From: an uncultured Dehalococcoidia bacterium
GTDB lineage: Bacteria > Chloroflexota > Dehalococcoidia > Tepidiformales > Tepidiformaceae
Assembly (NCBI GenBank): GCA_938015525.1
Contig: CALLPC010000002.1
Coordinates: 62,001-126,000 of the forward strand
Reading direction: 5' to 3'
DNA: 64,000 nt
Shown one piece after another: positions 43,472 to 51,871 of the stretch (the stretch's first letter is position 1; each line of letters begins with the position of its first letter). A program made the translations under genes and the position numbers. The notes under the pieces are model-generated. The model worked only from the letters and a program-made list of their open reading frames with translations, made no database searches and was not told the DNA's origin.

Positions 43472-44182
43472 TTGAGGAGACGACCTAAGGTTCCACCACG
43501 GCCGGCACCGCCGGAGCCACGGATCAACGAGCGCATCCGCGTTCCGGAAGTCCGCCTGATCGACGAAGAGGGCCGCCAGATCGGCATCGTCAAAACCTCC
43601 GAGGCGCTCGCGATGGCCCGCCAGCGCGACGTTGACCTCGTCGAGGTCGCTGCCCAGGCGAGCCCGCCCGTCGCCCGGCTCATGGATTTCGGCCGCTTTA
43701 AATACGAACAATCGAAGAAAGAACGCGAGGCACGCAAACACCAGCAAAACGTCCAGCTTCGCGAAGTCCGCATGAAGCCGAAAATCGATGACCACGACAT
43801 CGATTTCAAAACGCGGACCGCCGCCAAGCTCCTCAAGGAGGGCGATAAGGTCAAGGTCACGGTCATGTTCCGCGGCCGCGAAATCACCCACCCCCAAATC
43901 GGCAAGGCTCTCATCGACCGCGTCGTAAAAAGCCTCGAACACATCGCGACCGTCGAAAAAGAGGCCACGCTCGAAGGCCGCCACATGACCGTCATCCTCG
44001 CGCCAGACAAAAAGAAAATCGCGGCCCTGGCCAAAGCCGCCGCGCAGCAAACCGCCGCCGCAGCAAAACCCGACGACGAAGAAGAAGCAGCAATCGCCGC
44101 CGCAGCTGCCGCCGCACCGGTCGTCAGCGACGACGACCACGAAATCGATGACGATGACGGCGAAGACGCCGACGAGGAGTAA
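43472..44182 (+). CDS. infC: translation initiation factor IF-3
   Basis: 236 residues. N-domain starts RINERIRVPEVRLIDEEG, linker carries the QSKKEREARK basic stretch, and the C-domain runs KPKIDDHDIDFKTRTA to RHMTVILAP. IF-3 keeps ribosomal subunits apart and checks start codons. TTG at 43472 with GGGGAG four bases upstream is chosen; a GTG at 43439 precedes the likely transcription start. After the normal end, about 45 residues form an Ala- and Asp/Glu-rich tail (DDEEEAAIAAAAAAAP, DDDDGEDADEE), an unusual but known type of extension. Followed after 3 bases by rpmI. Confidence 0.95.
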   Translation: MRRRPKVPPRPAPPEPRINERIRVPEVRLIDEEGRQIGIVKTSEALAMARQRDVDLVEVAAQASPPVARLMDFGRFKYEQSKKEREARKHQQNVQLREVRMKPKIDDHDIDFKTRTAAKLLKEGDKVKVTVMFRGREITHPQIGKALIDRVVKSLEHIATVEKEATLEGRHMTVILAPDKKKIAALAKAAAQQTAAAAKPDDEEEAAIAAAAAAAPVVSDDDHEIDDDDGEDADEE

Positions 44183-44185
44183 CCG

Positions 44186-44386
44186 ATGCCCAAGCTCAAG
44201 ACCCACAAAGGCGCCGCCGCCCGCTTCCGCGTAACCGGCGGCGGCAAGATCATGCGCATGTACGGCAGCCGCAACAACTTCCGCCGGAAGAAGCGCGGCC
44301 CCGTCAACGCCCTCTACAGCCGCACCGTCGAGCTCGCCGGCTCGCATACCAGGCTCGTCCGCCGGCTCCTCGCCGGCCAGGGCTGA
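44186..44386 (+). CDS. rpmI: 50S ribosomal protein L35
   Basis: 66 residues, typical. Starts [22 protein letters not shown], then [12 protein letters not shown]; small, basic, of the large ribosomal subunit. Starts three bases after infC. Confidence 0.97.
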   Translation: MPKLKTHKGAAARFRVTGGGKIMRMYGSRNNFRRKKRGPVNALYSRTVELAGSHTRLVRRLLAGQG

Positions 44387-44411
44387 CCCGCACCACCCGG
44401 AGCAACGACCC

Positions 44412-44771
44412 ATGAGCCGCGTCAAACGGGGCGTCACCGCCCACCGTCGACACAAAAAAGTCCTCGCCCTCACGAAGGGCCACGCAGGTCAGCGTCACCG
44501 CCTCTTCCGCCGCGCGAACGAGAGCATGCTCCACGCGCTGCGCTACAGCTACGAGAATCGGCGTGACCGCAAGGGCGACTTCCGTGAACTCTGGATCGTC
44601 CGCATCAACGCCGCCGCCCGCCTCAACGGCCTCACCTACAGCCGCTTCATCAGCGGCCTCAAAAAGGCAGGCGTCGACCTCGACCGGAAGATGCTCGCCG
44701 ACCTCGCCGTCACCCGGCCCGATGCCTTCGCGAAGCTTGCCGACCAGGCCCGCGCCGCACTCGCGTCCTGA
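44412..44771 (+). CDS. rplT: 50S ribosomal protein L20
   Basis: 119 residues. N-terminal [22 protein letters not shown] basic tail, then the globular part [23 protein letters not shown] and [19 protein letters not shown]. Binds 23S rRNA early in assembly and represses its own operon in many bacteria. Preceded by CGGAG. End of the infC-rpmI-rplT operon, followed by a terminator hairpin. Confidence 0.97.
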   Translation: MSRVKRGVTAHRRHKKVLALTKGHAGQRHRLFRRANESMLHALRYSYENRRDRKGDFRELWIVRINAAARLNGLTYSRFISGLKKAGVDLDRKMLADLAVTRPDAFAKLADQARAALAS

Positions 44772-44795
44772 CCATCGGCCGCAGCCCTTTGATAA

Positions 44796-44822
44796 CGGGG
44801 ACGATGCATCGCATCGTCCCCG
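44796..44822 (+). terminator. terminator of the infC-rpmI-rplT operon
   Basis: Perfect 11-bp stem (44796-44806 with 44812-44822), 5-base loop, followed by CTTGGTGT. Confidence 0.65.
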
Positions 44823-44885
44823 CTTGGTGTCTGCCCGGCGTCGGCCCGGCAGGCGACCCCCGGCCATCCCCCTTGGGAATTGCCC

Positions 44886-45674
44886 CTACTCGCCCGAATA
44901 GGTCAGCTTCGGCACACGGCTCAAACCCAGCGCGTACACCGCTGCTCCCAGGACGCCCAGCACGGCGAAGTCGACGCTGTACCCGATAAAACCCCCGCTG
45001 CCCGTCGCATAGGTGGCCAGCTGCAGCCCATCCACCGCGTAGGTCAGCGGATTCACGTACGCCAGCACCTTCATCCAGGCCGGCAGCCCCTCCACCGGGA
45101 AAAACGCCCCCGAAAAGAAGAGCAGCGGAAACAGCGCCAGGTTCATCACCAGGTGGAACCCCTGCATCGACTGCACCCGCGTCGCAAGCGCCTGCGCCAG
45201 GCCCGTCAGCATCAGGTTCAGCAGGACCACCGTCAGCAGCGCCAGCCCAATCCCTCCCCCGACCCCGTACTGCCAGCCGAAATCCACAAACGGCGCAGCC
45301 ACCCCCAGCACGACCGCGGCCTGCAGCGCGCCGATAATCATCGCCGCCAGCGATTTCCCCAGCATCACCGTCCGCGGCGAATGCGGGCTCGACAGCAGCA
45401 GCCGCAGAAACCCGGTGTCCCGGTCCCGGTAGTACGACGCCGAAGAAAACGTCGATGAAAACACCGACGTCATCACCACCGTCCCCGCCACCAGGTACGC
45501 CGTGAAGTTCCCAGCCGGTAGCGCGGCCGGTTCCAGCCCGTGCGATACCCCGTTGCCCAGGAACACGAGAAAAAGCAGCGGCGTCAGCACCGACGAATAC
45601 AGCTGCGACCGCGCCTTCGCCACCCCCTTCAGGTCCCGCAGCGCAATCGCTGCCGCCACCCGCGCGCCGCTCAC
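44886..45674 (-). CDS. ABC-2 type exporter permease
   Basis: 262 residues with six membrane segments, ABC2_membrane family: LTPLLFLVFLGNGV near residue 30, then ASYYRDRDTGFLRLLLSSPHSPRTVMLGKSL, the motif by which daunorubicin-type and other ABC-2 permeases are recognised, and LFFSGAFFPVEGLPAWMKVLAYVNPLTYAVDGL. GTG start overlaps the ATPase stop (GTGA). Exports an unknown compound together with the ATPase. Confidence 0.92.
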   Translation of the reverse strand: MSGARVAAAIALRDLKGVAKARSQLYSSVLTPLLFLVFLGNGVSHGLEPAALPAGNFTAYLVAGTVVMTSVFSSTFSSASYYRDRDTGFLRLLLSSPHSPRTVMLGKSLAAMIIGALQAAVVLGVAAPFVDFGWQYGVGGGIGLALLTVVLLNLMLTGLAQALATRVQSMQGFHLVMNLALFPLLFFSGAFFPVEGLPAWMKVLAYVNPLTYAVDGLQLATYATGSGGFIGYSVDFAVLGVLGAAVYALGLSRVPKLTYSGE

Positions 45675-46591
45675 CGTACCGCCTCCGCCCGCCGCTGGAT
45701 GTACTGGAAGTAGGCATCCTCGAGCGACGCGTCTTCGATGCGCAGCCCCCGGATCGCTGGCCCCGCCGCCGCGAACAGCCGCGGAACGAGTGCAGCAGCG
45801 TCGTCGGTCATCACCACGAGCTCGCCATCGAGCGCCGTGACCCTCCCGGGCCCGGCCTCCGCCGCGATGCGCTCCACGATGCCCGGGTCGGCCTCCGTCA
45901 GCTCCACCCGCACCGTTTGCCGGCGCAGGTCCCGCTTCAGTTCCGCCGGCGCCCCGGAGGCCACCACCCGCCCCGCCTCCACGAACGCAACGAGGTCGCA
46001 CACCTCATCCGCTTCGTGCAGGTCGTTCGTCGCCAGCAGCACCGTTGCGCCCCCCCGCTCGGCACGCACCGTCTCCCACAGGAGCCGCCGTTCCTCAGGG
46101 TCCACCCCCGTCGTCGGCTCATCCAGCAGGAGCAGCTCCGGCCGGTGCAGCAGCGCGCGGGCCGCCTCGAGCCGCCGCCGCATCCCGCCTGAGAGCGTGC
46201 TGATCGGGTCCTTCGCGCGGCTGGCGAGCCCGAACCGTTCCAGCAGCTCCTCCGCCCGGCGGCGCGTCGCGGCCCCGCCCATCCCGAACAGCGTCGCAGC
46301 GAATAGCAGGTACTCCCGCGGGCTCATCAGCGGGTCCGAAGCATTCTCCTGGAACACCGTCCCGACCCGCGCCCGCAGCCGCGGGTGCGGCACCTCGCCA
46401 AGGATGGTCAGCCTCCCGCCCGGTGGCCGTTCGGCCCCCGCGACCAGCGCGACGAACGTACTCTTCCCGCTCCCATTCGGCCCGAGCACCCCGAAGACCG
46501 AACCCGTCGGCACGTCCAGCGTGAACCCGTCCAGCGCGGCGCGCTCACCATAGCTCCGCCGCACGTCCCGCGCTTCGATCGCGCTGCTCAC
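45671..46591 (-). CDS. ABC exporter ATP-binding protein (DrrA-like)
   Basis: 306 residues. Walker A GPNGSGKST near residue 36, signature LSGGMRRRLEAAR, Walker B LLLLDEPTTGVDPEE, switch region around LLATNDLHEADEVCD. A C-terminal extension of about 90 residues (from VVASGAPAELKRDL) is usual for DrrA-type ATPases. The GTG at 46591 is used; a TTG two codons upstream (46597) is possible. Neither has a clear ribosome binding site. Forms an exporter with the downstream permease. Confidence 0.92.
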   Translation of the reverse strand: MSSAIEARDVRRSYGERAALDGFTLDVPTGSVFGVLGPNGSGKSTFVALVAGAERPPGGRLTILGEVPHPRLRARVGTVFQENASDPLMSPREYLLFAATLFGMGGAATRRRAEELLERFGLASRAKDPISTLSGGMRRRLEAARALLHRPELLLLDEPTTGVDPEERRLLWETVRAERGGATVLLATNDLHEADEVCDLVAFVEAGRVVASGAPAELKRDLRRQTVRVELTEADPGIVERIAAEAGPGRVTALDGELVVMTDDAAALVPRLFAAAGPAIRGLRIEDASLEDAYFQYIQRRAEAVR

Positions 46592-46658
46592 AGTCAAAGT
46601 GTCACACTGCCGTCCGCTCGGATCGAGTGCCCCGCGGGCCCCAGGAAGGGCCCCGCGG

Positions 46659-46922
46659 TCAGGCCGGCGCCACCAGCATCGCCACCAGCTGCTGCATCAC
46701 GAGCAGCGCCAGGATCGCCATCATCGGCGACAGGTCGATCATCCCGGCCCGCGGCATCACCCGCCGGAACGGGTCGATGATCGGCTCCGTCACCCGGAAC
46801 AGCAGCTGGTACAGCGGACTCCCCTGGTCCACGGGCAGCCAGCTGAGCAATGCCCGCGCGATGATCGCCCAGGTCAAAATGTTCAGCCAGGTAAACGTCA
46901 GCTGAGCAACGTACGGATTGAT
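46659..46922 (-). CDS. YggT family membrane protein, second copy, apparent ATC start
   Basis: 87 residues if read from ATC. Two membrane segments and ALLSWLPVDQGSPLYQLLFRVTEPIIDPFRRVMP, the YggT core. From the ATC the protein begins INPYVAQLTFTWLNIL, which lines up with MNPAIAQLFTLFLWLL of the upstream copy exactly, ATC sitting where the other has its start. No ATG, GTG or TTG is in frame between this point and the upstream stop; the first normal start (TTG at 46877) would remove the first membrane helix. GGGGGT lies seven bases before the ATC. YggT proteins act in envelope or division functions. Confidence 0.8.
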   Translation of the reverse strand: MNPYVAQLTFTWLNILTWAIIARALLSWLPVDQGSPLYQLLFRVTEPIIDPFRRVMPRAGMIDLSPMMAILALLVMQQLVAMLVAPA

Positions 46923-46982
46923 GGCACGACCCCCGGCATCGCTTCCCTCAGCTTACCAGATCGGCCGGTGAAGCCCCCGTCA

Positions 46983-47243
46983 TTACTGTGCAGCAGCCCG
47001 CTGCACGACCGAGATCATCACGTACAGCAGGATGATCACCACCATACCGGAAAAGTCGATGAATCCCGCTCGCGGCAGCACCCGCCGCACCGGCTCCAGC
47101 AGCGGCTCCGTAATCCGGTAGAGCAGCCGCGCAGCCTCGTTATCCTGGTTGATCGGGAACCAGCTCAACAGCGACCTCAGGAAGACCGCCAGGATCAGCA
47201 GCCACAGGAAAAGCGTGAACAGCTGCGCGATAGCAGGGTTCAC
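46983..47243 (-). CDS. YggT family membrane protein, first copy
   Basis: 86 residues with two membrane segments (LFLWLLILAVFLRSLL near residues 10-27 and MVVIILLYVMISVV near 65-80). Core motif SLLSWFPINQDNEAARLLYRITEPLLEPVRRVLPRAG. GTG start overlaps the proC stop (GTGA). Located in the common yggS-proC-yggT order, and followed by a second yggT. Confidence 0.9.
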   Translation of the reverse strand: MNPAIAQLFTLFLWLLILAVFLRSLLSWFPINQDNEAARLLYRITEPLLEPVRRVLPRAGFIDFSGMVVIILLYVMISVVQRAAAQ

Positions 47244-48031
47244 GCCGGCCCTCCCAGCTCCACCGCCCGCGCAAACGCCGCCCGCACAGCTTCGATGACC
47301 GAGGCCCGCAGCGCCCCCTTCTCCAGCTCCAGCAGGCCCGCCGCCGTCGTCCCTGCCGGGGAGGTGACCATCGCCCGCAGCTCCGCGGCGCTCTTCCCGC
47401 TCTCCTGCGCATACTGCGCCGCACCCAGCACCGTTTGCACCACCAGCTCCTCCGCCTGCACCCGCGGCAGCCCGACCGCCACCGCACCCTCGATGAGCGC
47501 CTCGATGAAAAGGAATACATAGGCCGGCCCGCTCCCGCTGACCGCCGTCGCCATGTCGACCTTCCGCTCGTCGTCCACGTACACCTCCCGGCCGACCGCC
47601 CCCAGCAGCTGCCGCGCGATGCTCCGCTGCTCAACCGTCACGGGCGGCGCCGCCGTCCATGCCGTCATCCCTGCCCGGATCGCGGCCGGCGTATTCGGCA
47701 TCGCACGCACGATGAACGGGTGGTCGAACGCCGCCTGGATCGTCGCTATCCGCACTCCCGCCATGATCGACACGATGAGCGCCCCCGGTCGCACCCGCCC
47801 CTTGACCGTCGCCAGCTCCTGCGGTTTCACCGCCAGGACTACCAGCCCCGCATCGCCCATCGGCCCGAAATCAGCGGTCGCCTCGATGCCGTAGGCCGCC
47901 CGCAGCTGGGTCCGCCGGGCGTCCACCTTCTCCACCACCGTGACGTCTCCCGGCGCGAAAATCCCGCGGTCCAGCGCCCCCGCGAGGATCGCCTCGCCCA
48001 TCACGCCGCCCCCGACGATGACCACCTTCAT
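47240..48031 (-). CDS. proC: pyrroline-5-carboxylate reductase
   Basis: 263 residues. NADPH-binding VVIVGGGVMGEAIL at the N-terminus, AVKPQ near residue 68, FIVRAMPNTPAAI near 104, and the C-terminal SGSGPAYVFLFIEAL and TSPAGTTAAGL, all ProC motifs. Last step of proline synthesis. Overlaps yggS by ATGA and yggT by GTGA. Confidence 0.96.
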   Translation of the reverse strand: MKVVIVGGGVMGEAILAGALDRGIFAPGDVTVVEKVDARRTQLRAAYGIEATADFGPMGDAGLVVLAVKPQELATVKGRVRPGALIVSIMAGVRIATIQAAFDHPFIVRAMPNTPAAIRAGMTAWTAAPPVTVEQRSIARQLLGAVGREVYVDDERKVDMATAVSGSGPAYVFLFIEALIEGAVAVGLPRVQAEELVVQTVLGAAQYAQESGKSAAELRAMVTSPAGTTAAGLLELEKGALRASVIEAVRAAFARAVELGGPA

Positions 48032-48723
48032 GCGCGTTCTCCGAAAATTGCCCGTCCAACCCGGACCATCGTGGCCCCCTCTTCGATGGCGACCTCGAAG
48101 TCCCCGGTCATACCCATGGAGAGCTCCCGCAGTCCGTGCTGCCGGGCCAGCCGTCCCAGCTCGCGGAACACCGGCCGCGCCTCTTCAGGGTCGCGCACCG
48201 CCGGCGCCACCGTCATGAGCCCTTCGACCCGCACCCTGGTGAGCCTGCCCGCATAGGCCACGGCGGCGCCGACGTCGCCTGGGGCAAAACCGTACTTCGT
48301 CGGCTCCCCCGCCACGTTCACCTCGAGCAGCACCCGCACCGGCTGGTTACCGCCGGCGCGTTCCAAAACGTCGAGGAGGCGGATGGAATCGATGCCGTGG
48401 AGTATAGCAAAGGCCCCCGCCGCGGCCCGCGCCTTGTTCGATTGCAGGTGCCCGACCATATGCCAGCGCGCCGCCGGCAGCCCGCGTGCCGCAGCCAGCT
48501 CCGCAGCCGCCGCAATTTTCGGCAGCGCCTCCTGCACCCGGTTCTCACCGAAATCCGTCACCCCAGCAGCGAGCGCTTCCGCCACCGCGCCAGGCCCGAA
48601 CGCCTTGCTCACCGCGATGAGCCGCACCCCCGCAGGGTCCCGCCCCGCCCGCTCGCACGCCAGCTCCATCCGCCGCCGAACCGCCGCCACTCGCTCCGCC
48701 ACCGAGGTCATCTGCGCCGTCAC
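48028..48723 (-). CDS. YggS/PROSC family pyridoxal-phosphate homeostasis protein
   Basis: 231 residues from GTG (227 from the ATG at 48711). PLP lysine in LIAVSKAF (Lys40), then DFGENRVQEALPKI, WHMVGHLQSNK and ELSMGMTGDFEVAIEEGATMVRVG, the family's signature. Binds PLP and keeps vitamer and amino acid pools in balance; no enzymatic activity is known. GTG start overlaps the stop of the membrane-protein gene (GTGA), which favours that start. Confidence 0.94.
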   Translation of the reverse strand: MTAQMTSVAERVAAVRRRMELACERAGRDPAGVRLIAVSKAFGPGAVAEALAAGVTDFGENRVQEALPKIAAAAELAAARGLPAARWHMVGHLQSNKARAAAGAFAILHGIDSIRLLDVLERAGGNQPVRVLLEVNVAGEPTKYGFAPGDVGAAVAYAGRLTRVRVEGLMTVAPAVRDPEEARPVFRELGRLARQHGLRELSMGMTGDFEVAIEEGATMVRVGRAIFGERA

Positions 48724-48983
48724 GGCACGTCCGGCGGATGCCGCGCTTCCCAGATGCCCCGCGCCACCACGGCAGCCACGATGAGCCCGAGCAGCGCCAG
48801 CCCCAAAAGAGCCGAGGTCAGGAATGCCCAGAGCAAGAGGACGAACCCCAGGATAGCCCCGAACAGCAGCCCCAGGGGCAGCGCCAGCGTCTTGAACACC
48901 ACCCAGATGATGAGGAACGTCTCTTTCCACGAGCCCGGCGGCGGGTCATCCTGCGGCGAGCCCGGTCCGTAATAGAACCCCAT
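48720..48983 (-). CDS. small membrane protein of unknown function
   Basis: 87 residues: a Pro-rich cytoplasmic start (MGFYYGPGSPQDDPPPGSW), then two hydrophobic segments (about residues 22-48 and 52-76). Upstream of and coupled to yggS, so perhaps part of the same division/envelope cluster. Homologues not recognised. Confidence 0.7.
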   Translation of the reverse strand: MGFYYGPGSPQDDPPPGSWKETFLIIWVVFKTLALPLGLLFGAILGFVLLLWAFLTSALLGLALLGLIVAAVVARGIWEARHPPDVP

Positions 48984-49024
48984 ACCCCGATTGTGGCGCC
49001 CCCTCGGCCCTGCTGTCGAACGCG

Positions 49025-49053
49025 AAAAAAGGGGCGCGGGATTCCCGCGCCCC
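49025..49053 (-). terminator. intrinsic terminator of the nrdR-nrdJ operon
   Basis: On the minus strand a perfect 10-bp stem (49044-49053 with 49031-49040), 3-base loop, is followed by TTTTTT (49025-49030). The clearest classical terminator in the window. Confidence 0.9.
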
Positions 49054-49081
49054 CACCAGTCGTCCGGGTCCGAACGTCAGC

Positions 49082-51475
49082 TCAGCCGCACTTGTTGTAG
49101 AAGCAGTTGTGGCAGACGAGGCAGCCCTCGGCGTAGTACAGCACCGCGCCGCACTCCGGGCAGCCTACCCCGCTCGCCACCGCATCGCTGTGCAGTTTCG
49201 CCGCCACGCTCGCACCGGTGCTCTCCACCACCAGGTCCGGTGGAATCAGCGCCGGCTGCGCCCCCGCCTTCGAGCCGCTGAACTTCAGCTCCAGCCAGCG
49301 GAACACGTAATCCACGATGCTCGTCGCGATCGGGATCTCCTTGTTGCTCGTCGGTCCGCTGGGTTCGAACCGCGTGTTCTTCAGCTTCGATGCCAGCTCC
49401 GAAAGCGGCACGCCGTACTGGAGCGCGTAGCTCGTCAGCATCGCCACCGTATCCATCAGCCCCGAGACCGTCGAACCCTGCTTCGAAACATTGATGAACA
49501 CCTCCCCCGGCGTCCCGTCCTCGAACAGGCCGACTGTCATATACCCTTCCTGTTCGCCGACCCGGAACTTGTGCGTAATCGCCTGGCGCTCATCCGGCAG
49601 CCGGCGCCGAACAGGGCCGGAGGCCTGCGCCACGATCGCCTGCGCCGCCTCCACCGCCTTCTCGGCATCTGACTTCTCAGCGTGCTTCAGCACCTGGAAC
49701 TCGCGCGAGCCGTCCCGGTAAATCGTGATGCCCTTGCACCCCGTCCGGTACGCCAGCTCGTACGAAATCCGCACGTCATCGACCGTCGCCGAGTTCGGGA
49801 AATTGATCGTCTTCGATACCGCGTTGTCGGTGAACTGCTGGAACGCGGCCTGCATCCGCACGTGCCACTCCGGAGCAATCTCGTGCGCCGTCACGAACAC
49901 CTCCTTCACCCACTGCGGCACCTCCGGCCGCTCGGCCAGGTGGCCTCCCTCCGCCAGGAACCGCATCAGCTCCTCGCTGTAGAACCCCTCGGCCCGCGCT
50001 ACCGCCTCGAACTGCTCGTTCACCTCGGTCAGCTCCGTCCGCTTCGTCGGGTCGTCCTTGTCCAGGTAGTGCGACCGGATGAAGGCCAGAGCAAACACCG
50101 GCTCAATCCCGCCCGAGCAGTTCGCGATGATGCTCAGCGTCCCCGTCGGCGCAATCGTCGTCCGCGTCGCATTCCGCATCGGCCGCGGCCCTTCCGGCCC
50201 CTTCGGCCCGTAGATCGAATCCGCCCAGTCCGGGAAGTTCCCCCGAACCCGCGCCAGCTGCTCGCTCGCCGCGTCCGCCTCTTTCTGGATGAACCCCATC
50301 ACCTCCCGTGCCAGCTGCAGCGCCGCCTCCGAGTTGTACGGGATGCGCAGGTCGATGAGCATGTCCGCCCAGCCCATCACCCCCAGCCCAATCCGCCGGA
50401 TCGCATGCGTCGTCTCCGCAATCTGCGGGATCGGGTACGCATTCATCTCAATCACGTTGTCCAGCATGTGGACACACCGCCAGACCGTCGTCCGGAGCCG
50501 GTCGAAGTCCACACGCTTCGCGCCCGGCTCACCGACCGTGAAGTTCTTCAGGTTGATCGAGCCGAGGTTGCACGAGTCGTGCGGGTAGAGCGGCTGCTCG
50601 CCGCACGGGTTCGTCGATTCGATCGGCCCCCGCTTCGGCACGGGGTTCGCCCGGCTCGCGTTGATCCGGTCGATGAACACCACCCCCGGGTCGCCATTCT
50701 TCCAGGCGTTCCGCACCATCTTCTCCCACACCTCCCGGGCGTCCCGCTTGCCCACCGGCGAGCCCGTCTGCGGGTCGATGATGTCGTACGCCGTCCCCCG
50801 CTCCAGCGCCTCCATGAAGGCTTCCGTCACCGCCACGCTGATGTTGAAGTTCGTCAGCGTCGTCATGTCCGCTTTCATCTCGATGAATTCATCGATGTCC
50901 GGGTGGTCGACGCGGAGGATGCCCATGTTCGCGCCGCGCCGAGTACCCCCCTGCTTGATCGCCTCCGTCGCCGCATCGAACACCTTCATGAACGACACCG
51001 GCCCGCTCGCCACCCCCATCGTCGTCTTCACCTTCGCGTTCGCCGGCCGCAGCCGCGAAAACGCAAACCCGGTCCCGCCGCCGGACTTATGGATGATCGC
51101 CGTCTGCTTGATCGCTTCGAAAATCCCCTCGATCGAGTCAGGCACCGGCAGCACGAAGCACGCCGAAAGCTGCTGCAGCTCCCGCCCCGCGTTCACCAGC
51201 GTCGGCGAATTCGGGAGGAAGTCCAGCGACGCCATCAGCCGGTAGAACGACTCCTCCGCCGCGGCCCGGTCCTGCTCCGTCCCCCCGAAGCGGACCTCAG
51301 CCTCCGCCAGGTTCCGTGCAACCCGCCGGAACACCTCATCCGGCGTCTCCACGGCATCGCCCTGCTCGTTCCGCTTCGCGATGCGGCGTTCAATCACCAC
51401 CTTCGCGTTGTGCGAAAGCGCAGCCGGGCGAAAATCGCCGCCCAGCCCCGGGAGATCGTGCGTCGTCGTGACCAT
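49082..51475 (-). CDS. nrdJ: adenosylcobalamin-dependent (class II) ribonucleotide reductase
   Basis: 797 residues. Reduces ribonucleotides to deoxyribonucleotides using B12. Motifs: NSPTLVNAGRELQQLSACFVLP with the first Cys of the redox pair, SGGGTGFAFSRLR, and NPCGEQPLYPHDSCNLGSINL carrying the active-site Asn, Cys and Glu. A vitamin B12-type C-terminal region follows, ending in two Cys pairs (CPECGAVLYYAEGCLVCHNC) that accept electrons from thioredoxin. No intein or radical-generating partner is seen. GGAGGA precedes the ATG. Last gene of the nrdR operon, with a possible NrdR box just upstream. Confidence 0.95.
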   Translation of the reverse strand: MVTTTHDLPGLGGDFRPAALSHNAKVVIERRIAKRNEQGDAVETPDEVFRRVARNLAEAEVRFGGTEQDRAAAEESFYRLMASLDFLPNSPTLVNAGRELQQLSACFVLPVPDSIEGIFEAIKQTAIIHKSGGGTGFAFSRLRPANAKVKTTMGVASGPVSFMKVFDAATEAIKQGGTRRGANMGILRVDHPDIDEFIEMKADMTTLTNFNISVAVTEAFMEALERGTAYDIIDPQTGSPVGKRDAREVWEKMVRNAWKNGDPGVVFIDRINASRANPVPKRGPIESTNPCGEQPLYPHDSCNLGSINLKNFTVGEPGAKRVDFDRLRTTVWRCVHMLDNVIEMNAYPIPQIAETTHAIRRIGLGVMGWADMLIDLRIPYNSEAALQLAREVMGFIQKEADAASEQLARVRGNFPDWADSIYGPKGPEGPRPMRNATRTTIAPTGTLSIIANCSGGIEPVFALAFIRSHYLDKDDPTKRTELTEVNEQFEAVARAEGFYSEELMRFLAEGGHLAERPEVPQWVKEVFVTAHEIAPEWHVRMQAAFQQFTDNAVSKTINFPNSATVDDVRISYELAYRTGCKGITIYRDGSREFQVLKHAEKSDAEKAVEAAQAIVAQASGPVRRRLPDERQAITHKFRVGEQEGYMTVGLFEDGTPGEVFINVSKQGSTVSGLMDTVAMLTSYALQYGVPLSELASKLKNTRFEPSGPTSNKEIPIATSIVDYVFRWLELKFSGSKAGAQPALIPPDLVVESTGASVAAKLHSDAVASGVGCPECGAVLYYAEGCLVCHNCFYNKCG

Positions 51476-51522
51476 GGCCTTCCTCCTGTGTTCGGCCCCG
51501 GCGGGGGCAGGGGCCGTAGATT

Positions 51523-51536
51523 ACGAATATATGTTC
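51523..51536 (-). promoter_or_regulatory. possible NrdR box upstream of nrdJ
   Basis: GAACATATATTCGT on the minus strand resembles the NrdR-box centre (ACAC-ATATAT-GTGT type) and is the only AT-rich patch in the 68-base gap between the small unknown gene and nrdJ. A single site, so weak; NrdR sites usually come in pairs. Confidence 0.35.
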
Positions 51537-51543
51537 TATCCGT

Positions 51544-51867
51544 CTAGCCCTGCCAGCGCCCCGCCTCCGCCAGCGGCGCCTCGTCGTTCCGCCGGAGAAT
51601 CGGCTCCCCCAGCCGCGTCCGGCCTATCGCCAGCCCGCGGCCGGTGTCGTCGAGCCCTTCGCCCGCGAGCCGGGCGACCAGCCATTCGGCCGCCATCGCC
51701 GGGCCTTCAGCCTCCACCAGCCGTGCCAGCTCCTGCGGGCGCATCACGCGCATCACGAGCAGATACGCCTTCTCCGAGAGCAGCAGCCCGCCCACGTCGG
51801 CGTCCCCGTCCGGGGTCGTCCGGATGCGCGCATGGCCCAGGCTCGCGTGGAGCTCCCAGATTTTCAC
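51544..51867 (-). CDS. small protein of unknown function in the nrdR-nrdJ operon
   Basis: 107 residues from the GTG at 51867, four bases after the nrdR stop. Begins VKIWELHASLGHARIRTTPDGDADVGG and contains LLLSEKAYLLVMRVMRPQEL. A mixed alpha/beta protein with no recognised motif or Cys. Location between nrdR and nrdJ hints at a nucleotide-related role; this is inference. Confidence 0.65.
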   Translation of the reverse strand: MKIWELHASLGHARIRTTPDGDADVGGLLLSEKAYLLVMRVMRPQELARLVEAEGPAMAAEWLVARLAGEGLDDTGRGLAIGRTRLGEPILRRNDEAPLAEAGRWQG

Positions 51868-51871
51868 GGCG

